From the NCBI GenBank assembly GCA_945889545.1, contig CAMDCC010000008.1, forward strand, positions 1 to 27,274: a stretch of DNA of 27,274 bases, in the 5' to 3' direction. The stretch comes from Bifidobacterium breve. Lineage in GTDB: Bacteria > Actinomycetota > Acidimicrobiia > IMCC26256 > PALSA-555. Numbering within the stretch: the stretch's first letter is position 1; each line of letters begins with the position of its first letter. The notes beneath the pieces were generated by a model. That model had not been told where the DNA came from, did not search any database, and worked only from the letters and a program-made list of their open reading frames with translations. Positions 7,255 through 14,236 of the stretch are shown here, one piece after another. The translations under genes and the position numbers were made by a program.

Positions 7255-9321
7255 GTGCAGCCTTACCGGCGACTCGCCGCGATGGCTGAGAAGTCACCCC
7301 TTCGGGCGCTGTTGACCACGATCGTGGTGGGGGGCGTCGTCGTGGGCATGTTCATCGCAGCCCTCGTGATGGGCACCAACATCCTCTTTCGGGCGCAGGA
7401 CTTCGACAGCAGCATCACACTCCGCGAGCTCAAGCAGCGATCAACCGTCTACGACTCGAATGGCAACGTCATTGCCGTGCTCGGGTCACTGAACCGCGAG
7501 GAGGTGCGGCTGAACGAAGTACCTGAGATCCTGCAGCAGGCCGTCGTCGCGGTGGAGGACCAGACCTTCTGGAACAACTCCGGTGTCGACTTCAACGCCG
7601 TTGCGCGCGCGTTCGCGAGAAACGTGACGTCGGGTGAGATCGAAGAGGGAGGGTCGACGATCACCCAACAGCTCGTGAAGAACCGCATCCTCACGTCGGA
7701 GCGCGATCTCAACCGCAAGGTGCGCGAGGTGCTGCTCGCGATGCGACTCACGGACCAGATCTCGAAGCGAAAGATTCTTGAGCAGTACCTCAACACGGTG
7801 TATTTCGGGCAAGGGTCGTATGGCGTGAAGGCCGCGGTGGAGCGGTTCTTCCTCCAAGAAGGTGCCTTCGGCCCGTACCCACCTCGGCTCGAAGACGTGA
7901 CGATCGGGCAGGCCGCGTTGCTCGCCGGTCTCATCGCCAACCCCGAGGGCGACAACCCGTTTACGAACCCCGATCGAGCGCGCGCACGTCGAACGCACGC
8001 GTTGGACCAAATGGTCGACCAGGAATACATCACGCGCGCCGAAGCCGACGCGGCCGAACAGGAGCCGCTGCCGTCGATCAAGCCCGACGTCGAGCTGCGA
8101 CCGCGCAACGCGTGGGCCGAAGAGGTCCAGGACCGGCTGATCAACGACCCGCTGTACGCGGTGCTCGGCAAGACGGAGGCCGCGCGTCGCGCTCGCGTAC
8201 TGACCGGTGGGTTGAAGATCACTGCGACGCTCGACCCGACGAAGCAGAAGCTTGCGGACGACGCGATGAACGAGATTCTCCCGGAGAAGCCGGGTTTCAC
8301 CGGCGCGATGATCGCAATGGACCCTGCAACTGGTGAGGTGAAGGCGATGGTTGCCGGTCCCGGGTTCGCGGCGAGTCAATACAACATCGCGACGACCTAC
8401 CCCGGTCGACAATCGGGGTCCACGTGGAAGGTGATCACGCTGGCTGCGGCCCTGGAGCAGGGCTTTTCCCCCAAGGACACGATCAGTGGATCGTCGCCGT
8501 GCGAGTTCGGCGTCTTTGGCAAGACCCAGAATGCCGAGCGTGGCACCGGGCGTATGACGTTGCGTTCGGCCACGACCCACTCTGTCAACTGCGCGTTTGC
8601 CCGGTTGGAGCTCGCAACCGGTTTGCTCAACGTGATCGACACGGCCAAGAAGATGGGCATCACGCAAGACACACTGAAGCCGATCCTCACATTGACGCTT
8701 GGGACGATCGAGACCACGCCGTTGGAGATGGCGACCGTCGCGTCGACGATCGCCAACGGCGGTGTGCGCCACGACCCGTTGTTCGTGAGCAAGATCGTGG
8801 CGGCTGACGGCACCGTCGTCTTCGACGCTGCGAAGGATGTCGAGGGCACGCGCGCCATCAGCGCCGAGGCCGCCGCGTGCGAAGCCGACATGTTGCAGGG
8901 CGTGATCACCAGCGGCACCGGCACTGCTGCGCGCCTGAGCAACGGTCGACCGGTCGCGGGCAAGACCGGCACCACCGACAACAAGGCCGACGCCAACTTC
9001 GTCGGGTTCACTCCGCAGCTCGCGGTGTTCATCTGGCACGGCAACGCCCTCGCGCAGGTGCCGGGTGCCGGGTTCGGCGGCCAGATCCCGGCCCGCATCT
9101 TCAAGGCGTTCATGGAGCCCGCCCTCTTCGGGCAGCCCTTGCTCGACTTCCCCGACCCCGGTCCCTTCTGTGATCGCCAGGGGGCCTACGTCACCGAGGA
9201 GGGTCGCGGCGTACCGGGCGTCGCCCCGCCGACCACGCCCACCACCGGTGGCCCGATCATCATCCTGCCGGAGGTGACGGTGCCGCCCGTCGTGGACACG
9301 ACAGGGCCCACGACCCCGTAG
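7255..9321 (+). CDS. Class A penicillin-binding protein (transglycosylase/transpeptidase)
   Basis: This 688-residue bifunctional peptidoglycan synthase is anchored by one N-terminal transmembrane helix (about 18-41). The GT51 glycosyltransferase domain follows: EDQTFWNNSGVD (101-112, catalytic E101), GGSTITQQLVKN (132-143) and QYLNTVYFGQGSYG (177-190). The penicillin-binding domain has SxxK at S389-K392 (STWK), SxN at S443-N445 and KTG at 570-572. The usual histidine of EDxxFxxHxG is Asn108. The C-terminus (about 650-688) is a Pro/Thr/Val-rich tail, as in actinobacterial PonA-type proteins. GTG 7255 is chosen because of the TATCAT box; ATG 7282 (residue 10) is the alternative. The gene lies upstream of a secreted protein with a possible wall-lytic domain, which suggests a wall-growth pair. 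Confidence 0.95.
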   Translation: MQPYRRLAAMAEKSPLRALLTTIVVGGVVVGMFIAALVMGTNILFRAQDFDSSITLRELKQRSTVYDSNGNVIAVLGSLNREEVRLNEVPEILQQAVVAVEDQTFWNNSGVDFNAVARAFARNVTSGEIEEGGSTITQQLVKNRILTSERDLNRKVREVLLAMRLTDQISKRKILEQYLNTVYFGQGSYGVKAAVERFFLQEGAFGPYPPRLEDVTIGQAALLAGLIANPEGDNPFTNPDRARARRTHALDQMVDQEYITRAEADAAEQEPLPSIKPDVELRPRNAWAEEVQDRLINDPLYAVLGKTEAARRARVLTGGLKITATLDPTKQKLADDAMNEILPEKPGFTGAMIAMDPATGEVKAMVAGPGFAASQYNIATTYPGRQSGSTWKVITLAAALEQGFSPKDTISGSSPCEFGVFGKTQNAERGTGRMTLRSATTHSVNCAFARLELATGLLNVIDTAKKMGITQDTLKPILTLTLGTIETTPLEMATVASTIANGGVRHDPLFVSKIVAADGTVVFDAAKDVEGTRAISAEAAACEADMLQGVITSGTGTAARLSNGRPVAGKTGTTDNKADANFVGFTPQLAVFIWHGNALAQVPGAGFGGQIPARIFKAFMEPALFGQPLLDFPDPGPFCDRQGAYVTEEGRGVPGVAPPTTPTTGGPIIILPEVTVPPVVDTTGPTTP

Positions 9322-9326
9322 TTCTG

Positions 9327-9343
9327 GGCCGCGGCCCGCGGCC
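9327..9343. terminator. GC-rich hairpin after the PBP gene
   Basis: A perfect 17-bp palindrome, GGCCGCGG-C-CCGCGGCC, starts 5 nt after the PBP stop and is followed by a pyrimidine run (TTCTTCCTC, 9351-9359). It could act as a weak or U-poor terminator or as a stability element for the PBP mRNA. The real loop would be opened to about 5 nt. Confidence 0.35.
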
Positions 9344-9357
9344 AGGGCCGTTCTTCC

Positions 9358-9432
9358 TCGGCCGGGTGACACCCCTTTCCCCTCAAGGCCCCTCGGGGAC
9401 CGGCCGATCCCTCTCATGCGAGGCATGGGAGG
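9358..9432 (+). promoter_or_regulatory. Structured leader with SD-sequestering hairpin
   Basis: The 75 nt before the next gene can fold into two parts. An 8-bp long-range stem (TCGGCCGG 9358-9365 with CCGGCCGA 9400-9407) encloses two smaller GC hairpins (GGGT-GAC-ACCC at 9364-9374, partly competing with the stem, and CCCC-TC-GGGG at 9389-9398). A second hairpin, CCTCTCATGC (9410-9419), loop GAG, GCATGGGAGG (9423-9432), has 10 bp with one G-U pair. The likely Shine-Dalgarno GGGAGG (9427-9432, 6 nt before the ATG at 9439) lies wholly inside the 3' arm, so translation should be off unless the hairpin opens. It does not match c-di-AMP (ydaO) or another riboswitch class I know. Confidence 0.45.
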
Positions 9433-9438
9433 CCCTGA

Positions 9439-10320
9439 ATGACCGGTACGGCAGTGATGAGGCGCGGGCGCGGCACGGTCGCGCTCGTAGCGATGGTGGT
9501 GGCCGCGATCGCGACTGCCGCTGTCACCCTCTCGCTCGGCGCGCCGACCGCCGGTGCTGGTCCGGTTCGCGACGCCGATCCCGGTGCCGCAGCCCAGATC
9601 GCCCAGCCCCTCGTGGCCGCGGACGCCGCCATCCGCATCAACACGTTCGTGCTTCCCGATGCCGAGGCCGAGGTGGTCGCCGCGTTCAACGCAGCCGCGA
9701 GCGCCGCTGCTGAAGAAGAGCGCACGCACACCGAGGGCGCGGTGGCCCCCAGTGTTGGAACTGGCGACGTGTTGAGCGCAGCCACCAACGTGTTGCTCAA
9801 CGATCTCGCACCCGAGCAAGCGACGGCCGCTCATTCCGCCGCCGCCGCCGCCGCCAGTGCCGCAGTGCTGCACCGCGACGAAGTGAAGTTCAACCTCGGC
9901 GTCGCGGTCGCAAAGAAAGCAGAGCTCGTTACTGCGCTAGCGCAAGGCGGACACCGGCGCACGCTCTGGTGCGTGATGCTGCTTGACCGCCTCGGTGCAC
10001 CGGTGACGAGTGAGAACCTCCGCGGCCTCGTGGCTTGGATCGAAGCGGAGTCGAACGGTGCGTCGTTTCTCAATCCATTGGCGACCACACAGGGCGCGCC
10101 GGGCGCCCGCAACGTCAACTCTGTTGGCGTGAAGGGCTACCCAACCGACGAGATCGGCCTCCACGCAACCGTCATCACACTCCACAACGGGTTCTACCCC
10201 GAGATCCTCGACGCGCTGGCGCGCGGCGACTCCGCGCTTCGGCTCACCGAAGCCGTCGCTGCTTCACCCTGGGGCACCGGGAAGAACGCCACCATCCGGC
10301 TTCTGCAGAACGGCAGTTGA
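9439..10320 (+). CDS. Secreted Ala-rich protein with possible wall-lytic C-terminal domain
   Basis: The product is 293 residues. A basic N-terminus and hydrophobic core (7-40) form a signal peptide, with likely cleavage near TAGA-G (40/41). Residues 45-170 are strongly Ala-rich and helical, including a run of seven alanines. The C-terminal part (about 178-283) reads LLDRLGAPVTSENLRGLVAWIEAES, then NPLATTQ (212-218), NSVGVKGY (227-234), a TVITLHNGFY helix and ends ASPWGTG (275-281). I associate this pattern with uncharacterised actinobacterial and phage lysozyme-like or tail-associated proteins; E202 or E204 could be catalytic. Lytic activity is inferred. The gene follows the PBP after 117 bp with no clear promoter of its own, and its ribosome site sits in a hairpin. 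ATG 9439 has GGGAGG 6 nt upstream; the second Met (residue 7) is an alternative. Confidence 0.72.
   Translation: MTGTAVMRRGRGTVALVAMVVAAIATAAVTLSLGAPTAGAGPVRDADPGAAAQIAQPLVAADAAIRINTFVLPDAEAEVVAAFNAAASAAAEEERTHTEGAVAPSVGTGDVLSAATNVLLNDLAPEQATAAHSAAAAAASAAVLHRDEVKFNLGVAVAKKAELVTALAQGGHRRTLWCVMLLDRLGAPVTSENLRGLVAWIEAESNGASFLNPLATTQGAPGARNVNSVGVKGYPTDEIGLHATVITLHNGFYPEILDALARGDSALRLTEAVAASPWGTGKNATIRLLQNGS
9836..9855 (+). repeat. CCG trinucleotide tract inside the secreted-protein gene
   Basis: Six CCG units plus CC form an uninterrupted 20-bp tract that encodes the alanine run at residues 134-139 of the secreted protein. Being a trinucleotide repeat, slippage would change only the number of alanines and would not shift the frame. 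Confidence 0.7.
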
Positions 10321-10324
10321 CCGC

Positions 10325-11386
10325 TCAGTAGCCGCGGGTGAGGTCAACCTCGTTGCGCAGCGGTTCGCCCGCGAGGTAGCGGGCGAGGTTGTTGCGGAAC
10401 AGCTCGTGCAGGTTTACGAAGAGCGTGCTCGGTACTGAGGCGCCATGGGGTGAAAGGTAGAGGTTTGGCGCGTTCCACAACGGATGGTCGCCCGGCAGCG
10501 GCTCGACGCTAGCCACGTCGAGCGCAGCTGCACCGAGATGATCGCGTTCGAGTGCTTCGATCAGTGCGGGCTCGTCGACGAACGAGCCTCTCCCGACGTT
10601 GCAGAAGAACGCACCCTGTTGCATCGCCGCGAACGCGCCGGCATCCATCATCCCGGTGGTCTCTGGCGTCTCGGGCACCGCAGCCACGACCACGTCGCAG
10701 CGTCCGAGCATCGTGTGCAGGCCGTCGGGTGGGAAGACCTCGTCGATGTCGGGCGCCGTCGCGCCGGGTGTCGCTGATCGTCGTGTTGCGAGCACGCGCA
10801 TGCCGAACGCTTTGGCTCTGCTGGCGACGGCGGAGTTGATCGCACCGAGGCCGATGAGCCCGAGGGTGGTGCCGGCGAGCTGCCGGCCGTAGACCGGTGT
10901 CCACTCGTGCCGATCGCGCGCGGCGTCGAGTGTCGAGAGCCGCTTCCAATGCTGGAGCACGCGTGCAAGCACGAACTCGGCGATCCCGACTGCGTTCACA
11001 CCCGCGGCCGACGTGAGGCGGATACCCGCGCTCGCCAGACCGGCAGATTGGAGCTGGCCGGTGCCGGCTCCCACCGATTGCACCCATGCGAGGTTGGGGG
11101 CGTGGGTGACCACGTCGAACGGCAGGTCGATGGCCACGGCCACGGTGATCTCGGCGAACGCCGCGCGTTGAGCGTCGGTGAGCGCGGGCGCGCGATCACG
11201 CAGGTCTTCCGCGCCCGGTGTGCCGCGGGCGCTCCGCAGCTCGTGGGGCTCGACGTATCCCTGGGCGATCACCCGAACGCGGGCGTCGAGCGCCTCGATC
11301 GCGGCGACCTCGCGTGCGAAGCCGTCGGCATCGCCGTACCACTCCGAGGGATAGAGGATGCCGACGACGACGGGGGTGTCGCTCAC
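10325..11386 (-). CDS. D-2-hydroxyacid dehydrogenase (NAD-dependent)
   Basis: The product is 353 residues from GTG 11386. It has the D-isomer 2-hydroxyacid dehydrogenase fold, with a flanking catalytic domain interrupted by a Rossmann domain (nucleotide loop GLGAIN near 179-184, where the third Gly of GxGxxG is Asn). The catalytic triad is R266 (NVGRGS), E295 (DVASVEPLP) and H314 (LSPHGAS). The reaction is reversible oxidation of a D-2-hydroxyacid to a 2-oxoacid, or reduction of the latter; the substrate is unknown. A longer in-frame ATG start at 11416 exists, but its codons overlap the divergent promoter. GTG 11386 is preferred because TAGCGT stands 8 nt before it. The gene ends 4 bp from the convergent secreted-protein gene. 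Confidence 0.9.
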   Translation of the reverse strand: MSDTPVVVGILYPSEWYGDADGFAREVAAIEALDARVRVIAQGYVEPHELRSARGTPGAEDLRDRAPALTDAQRAAFAEITVAVAIDLPFDVVTHAPNLAWVQSVGAGTGQLQSAGLASAGIRLTSAAGVNAVGIAEFVLARVLQHWKRLSTLDAARDRHEWTPVYGRQLAGTTLGLIGLGAINSAVASRAKAFGMRVLATRRSATPGATAPDIDEVFPPDGLHTMLGRCDVVVAAVPETPETTGMMDAGAFAAMQQGAFFCNVGRGSFVDEPALIEALERDHLGAAALDVASVEPLPGDHPLWNAPNLYLSPHGASVPSTLFVNLHELFRNNLARYLAGEPLRNEVDLTRGY

Positions 11387-11394
11387 GAGGCCGG

Positions 11395-11404
11395 ACGCTA
11401 CCGT
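11395..11404. promoter_or_regulatory. Shared bidirectional -10 element (hydroxyacid dehydrogenase / amidohydrolase)
   Basis: The 10-mer ACGCTACCGT contains TAGCGT on the minus strand (11400 to 11395), 8 nt before GTG 11386, and TACCGT on the plus strand (11399-11404), 32 nt before ATG 11437. Both fit TANNNT and share the central TA. The minus transcript would be leaderless. The plus transcript would have a leader of about 25 nt containing AGGGGG (11424-11429) spaced 7 nt from its ATG. Confidence 0.5.
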
Positions 11405-11436
11405 TCGCCTCAGCAACGCGATGAGGGGGTTCCACG

Positions 11437-12657
11437 ATGGGCGACGACCTGCGGTATCTCGACGCCGACGGACATCTCGTCGAGCACCCGACCGGCCTCC
11501 AGAACTACGCGCCGCACGGGTTCCGCGACACGGTGTGGCACGTCGAGACCGACGGCGAAGGCCGCGAGTGGGTCGTGATGGGCACCGGGCGCGAGCCGGC
11601 CAACGTGTACGCAGCCGCCGCAGTTGCGGGCTTCACCGATGAAGAGAAGCAGCAAGCGTGGACCGGGCAGATGCGGTACTCGCAGATTCCGGGTGGGGCG
11701 TACGACACGAAGGAGCGCCTCGCCGCGATGGACGAGGACATGATCGACGTGTCGGTCCTCTATCCCACGATGCTGCTCGGCCTGTCGGGCTATCCCGACC
11801 GCGATGTCGCGCTTGCGACCGCGCGCGCATACAACGACTGGCTGGCCGATCACTGCGGTGAGAGCGACGGTCGGTTGTACGGCGCGGCCGTCGTGCCGCA
11901 GTGGGATGCCGAGCTCGCCGCGGCCGAGATCCGCCGGTCGGGCGCGACGCGTCCGATGGTCGCCGCGTTTCTGCGTCCGAACCCCACGCTCGACTGGAAG
12001 CCGCTCTCGGATCGGGCGTACGACCCGATCTGGGAGGCCGCGTGCGACGCGAACGTGGCGATCGGCTTTCACCCGCTGCTCGCCGGCGATCTGCCGGGCG
12101 CGTGCCGCGGGCTGCGCATCAACGAGTTGCGCTTCGACACGCCGTGGATGCGCGGTGAGATGGACCTCAAGCCGCCGATGCCGGGAACGACGATCGGCTA
12201 CGACAACAACTTCTTCGCGCAGGCGATCTCGAACCCCGTCGACATGATGACCACGATCGCGTTCATGATCGGCGGCGGCGTGCTCCAGCGCTTCCCCGAC
12301 CTGCGCGTCGTGTTCCTCGAGTCGAACGGCGGATGGATCGTGCCGTGGCTCGAGCGCCTCGACCACCACTTCCACGAGTTTGGCTTCGACGTGCCCTGGC
12401 TCAACGAAGAGCCGTCCACGTACTTCCGCCGTCAGTGCTGGATCAGCTTCGACCCCGACGAGTCGACGCTGGCGTTCACTGCGAACTCGCCGCTCGTCGG
12501 CGCCGACCGCATCGTGTGGGCATCCGACTACCCGCACCCCGACGCTAAGTACCCCGGCACCACGCGCGAGCTCGACGAGGCGATGGAAACCCTCGGCGAC
12601 GACCAACGCGAGCTCATCGCCGGCGCCAACACCGCGGCCCTCTACGCCCTCGACTGA
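11437..12657 (+). CDS. Amidohydrolase family 2 (ACMSD-like) protein
   Basis: This 406-residue metal-dependent amidohydrolase-2 protein has first-strand motif LDADGHLVE (D9, D11, H13), barrel histidine in AIGFHPLL, the FLESNGGW segment late in the barrel, then YFRRQCWISFDPDE and the closing WASDYPHPDAKYPG with the last metal aspartate. The last three blocks are shared almost residue for residue with the amidohydrolase at 17030-18265, so these two are closer paralogues than either is to the one at 1557-2738. A decarboxylase or hydrolase of a carboxylated intermediate is the family expectation; the substrate is unknown. A strong AGGGGG site lies 7 nt before the ATG. The stop TGA shares one base with the ATG of the next gene, so the pair is translationally coupled. 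Confidence 0.91.
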   Translation: MGDDLRYLDADGHLVEHPTGLQNYAPHGFRDTVWHVETDGEGREWVVMGTGREPANVYAAAAVAGFTDEEKQQAWTGQMRYSQIPGGAYDTKERLAAMDEDMIDVSVLYPTMLLGLSGYPDRDVALATARAYNDWLADHCGESDGRLYGAAVVPQWDAELAAAEIRRSGATRPMVAAFLRPNPTLDWKPLSDRAYDPIWEAACDANVAIGFHPLLAGDLPGACRGLRINELRFDTPWMRGEMDLKPPMPGTTIGYDNNFFAQAISNPVDMMTTIAFMIGGGVLQRFPDLRVVFLESNGGWIVPWLERLDHHFHEFGFDVPWLNEEPSTYFRRQCWISFDPDESTLAFTANSPLVGADRIVWASDYPHPDAKYPGTTRELDEAMETLGDDQRELIAGANTAALYALD

Positions 12658-13040
12658 TGACCGATACTGCTCTGCCTGGCGAGACGGTCGAGCTCCAGCC
12701 GTGGACCGAGCCACCGAGTGCCGACGATCCCGACGCCAACTTCAAGGTCGACCTCGCGCTGTACGCGCACGTCGATCCGCTGGCGACGATCCGCACCCTG
12801 AGTGAGAACCTGCACGTGCCCGTCGGCGCGCTGTGCCACTACGTGCTCGCCAAGTGGGCGACCGGCGGAAGCGGCGGGCTGCTCGAGCTCGGCCCGACGA
12901 TGACGCGCCGCCTCAACGACGTGTGCGACGAGGCCGAAGCCGACGGCACCGACGACGCCCGCCTGGCCGCGTACGAACAGCTCCGCCAGATGCTCGACTG
13001 GCTCCGCCACCCCCTCGACCACCCCGAGGTCTACGAGTAG
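12657..13040 (+). CDS. Small conserved-looking protein coupled to the amidohydrolase
   Basis: This is a 127-residue soluble, acidic protein. Recognisable blocks are PWTEPPSADDPDANFKVDLALYAH (about 16-38), LSENLHVPVGALCHYVLAKWATGG (about 48-71), a LLELGPTMTRR helix, and a C-terminal EQLRQMLDWLRHPLDHPE helix. From memory this resembles a small actinobacterial family, possibly DUF6027, but I cannot confirm that. The VPVGALCHYVLAKWA helix with preceding turn looks helix-turn-helix-like, yet nothing proves DNA binding. The start ATG overlaps the amidohydrolase stop by one base (TGATG), so it is probably made with that enzyme, as an accessory or regulator. It ends 70 bp before a convergent SDR, with a long hairpin between. 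Confidence 0.75.
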   Translation: MTDTALPGETVELQPWTEPPSADDPDANFKVDLALYAHVDPLATIRTLSENLHVPVGALCHYVLAKWATGGSGGLLELGPTMTRRLNDVCDEAEADGTDDARLAAYEQLRQMLDWLRHPLDHPEVYE

Positions 13041-13051
13041 CCACGCGACGC

Positions 13052-13099
13052 TTCTCGGGTAAGAACTCGGGGTCGGAGCACCCGTTTCTTACCCAAGAA
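13052..13099. terminator. Long hairpin between convergent operons
   Basis: A near-perfect inverted repeat occupies the 70-bp gap between two converging operons. TTCT (13052-13055) pairs with AGAA (13096-13099); after one mismatch GGGTAAGAA (13057-13065) pairs with TTCTTACCC (13086-13094); after a small internal loop CGGG (13068-13071) pairs with CCCG (13081-13084). The top loop is 9 nt. Its placement and symmetry suggest a bidirectional terminator, although neither side has a clear U-tract. The flanking bases 13041-13051 and 13100-13110 show nothing else. Confidence 0.6.
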
Positions 13100-13110
13100 C
13101 GGCACTTCCG

Positions 13111-13893
13111 TTAGTGGGGGAACTCCCCGGCGTTCACCATGAGCGTTTGGGCGGTGATCATGCGGGCGCGGTCGGACGCGAAGAAGATGACCGCTTCGGC
13201 CACATCGCCGTCCGACGGGATCTCGCCGAGCGGCATGTTCTGCGTGATGCCCGCGATGACTTGTTCGGGTGGGATGCCCTGCGCGTCGGCCGTCATGTTC
13301 ACGTATCCCTCGACCGGCGGACCCCACATCCACGTGGGCACCACGGTGTTCACGCGGATCTTGTCGGCGCCGAGCTCGTTGGCCAGGTGGTACATCGCGG
13401 ACACCAGGCCGGCTTTCGACGATTGGTACGCAGTTTGGAAGAAGCCCTTCGGGGGCCAGAACATCCCCTGCGATCCGATGAACACGATCGCGCCCCCGTT
13501 CTTCTTGAGATGGGGGATCGCCGACTGCGTCACCTGGAGTGTTCCGATCACGTTGGTGTCGAAGACCTGGCGCCACTCGTCGAAGTTCGCCCCCTCCACG
13601 CCACCGAAGACGGAGTCGAACGCCGCGCAGTTGACGAGCGCGTCGAGCTTGCCGAACTTCTCGACGGCGGCGTCGGCAAGACGCGTGCATTGCTGCGCGT
13701 TCGTGATGTCGGTGACCTGCCAGCCAACGCGCTTGCCCGACGGGTCGATCTCGGCGGCCGCGGCCTCGAGGTTCGCTTGCGTGCGCGCGCCCATCATCAC
13801 CGACGCGCCCTCGCGCACCGCGGCCGCGGCGATCTCACGACCCAATCCCGGGCCGACACCCGAGACCACCATCACCTTGCCGTCCAGCAACAT
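13111..13893 (-). CDS. SDR-family oxidoreductase
   Basis: This 260-residue classical SDR has cofactor loop SGVGPGLG (11-18), the VNCAA segment in place of NNAG (88-91), catalytic S141 (FIGSQG) and YQSSK (Y156, K160). The region after the active site (VVPTWMWGPPVEGY, about 186-199) is the substrate-loop position and is Trp/Pro-rich, pointing to a bulky hydrophobic substrate, though this is inference. It is the last gene of the five-gene minus-strand operon. A good GAGGAGG (13905-13899) overlaps the stop codon of the preceding small membrane-protein gene and is 5 nt from the ATG. The likely role is oxidation of a hydroxyacyl or cyclic hydroxy intermediate produced by the hydratase and ligase upstream. 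Confidence 0.92.
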   Translation of the reverse strand: MLLDGKVMVVSGVGPGLGREIAAAAVREGASVMMGARTQANLEAAAAEIDPSGKRVGWQVTDITNAQQCTRLADAAVEKFGKLDALVNCAAFDSVFGGVEGANFDEWRQVFDTNVIGTLQVTQSAIPHLKKNGGAIVFIGSQGMFWPPKGFFQTAYQSSKAGLVSAMYHLANELGADKIRVNTVVPTWMWGPPVEGYVNMTADAQGIPPEQVIAGITQNMPLGEIPSDGDVAEAVIFFASDRARMITAQTLMVNAGEFPH

Positions 13894-13903
13894 CGAGTCC
13901 TCC

Positions 13904-14236
13904 TCAGAGCGGCGGGAGTGAATTCTTCCTCATGAGGCGGTTCGCTCGGGTGCGCGTGAACGAGGGTACGAGAGCGCCTACGAGGACCACGAGCGGCGCC
14001 CCGCCCAGCATGATGTAGGCCGTCGTGTTGTCACGAAGCACGACCAACGACACAACTCCGAACGCCATGACGATGAGCGCGTTCGGCAATGCCGTGAGGA
14101 CTCCGAGCTTGAACTGTGGGGTCGTCGTCAACAGCCGCTGGAGCCACAGTCGGTCGTTCCCGTCCGTGTGCCTCAACCCCGAAAGGTACAGGAACTGCTC
14201 GCCAATGCTGGGTGTTGCGATCGGTGGATCGGCCAT
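13904..14236 (-). CDS. Small two-TM membrane protein in the catabolic operon
   Basis: This 110-residue protein is of unknown family. The N-terminal 40 residues are polar (GEQFLYLSGLRHTDGNDRLW). Two hydrophobic helices follow: about 45-67 (VLTALPNALIVMAFGVVSLVV) and 73-92 (AYIMLGGAPLVVLVGALV), ending in a basic tail (TRTRANRLMRKN). By the positive-inside rule the C-terminus is cytoplasmic. The frame is open further upstream, but the ATG at 14236 is chosen because it overlaps the TGA of the acyl-CoA ligase as ATGA, and because the extension is an Arg-rich out-of-frame shadow of the ligase gene. A membrane anchor or small transport partner for the pathway is possible; no function is assigned. 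Confidence 0.7.
   Translation of the reverse strand: MADPPIATPSIGEQFLYLSGLRHTDGNDRLWLQRLLTTTPQFKLGVLTALPNALIVMAFGVVSLVVLRDNTTAYIMLGGAPLVVLVGALVPSFTRTRANRLMRKNSLPPL

Noticed and set aside
9322..9438. A c-di-AMP (ydaO) riboswitch before the wall-related gene
   Set aside because: The conserved core sequences of that class are absent; only generic stems can be drawn, so it is reported as an unclassified structured leader.
7486..9873. A 795-codon open frame antisense to the PBP and secreted-protein genes
   Set aside because: Composition is Arg/Gly/His-rich with no recognisable domain, and the opposite strand encodes a complete PBP with all motifs. GC-rich third positions keep antisense frames open.
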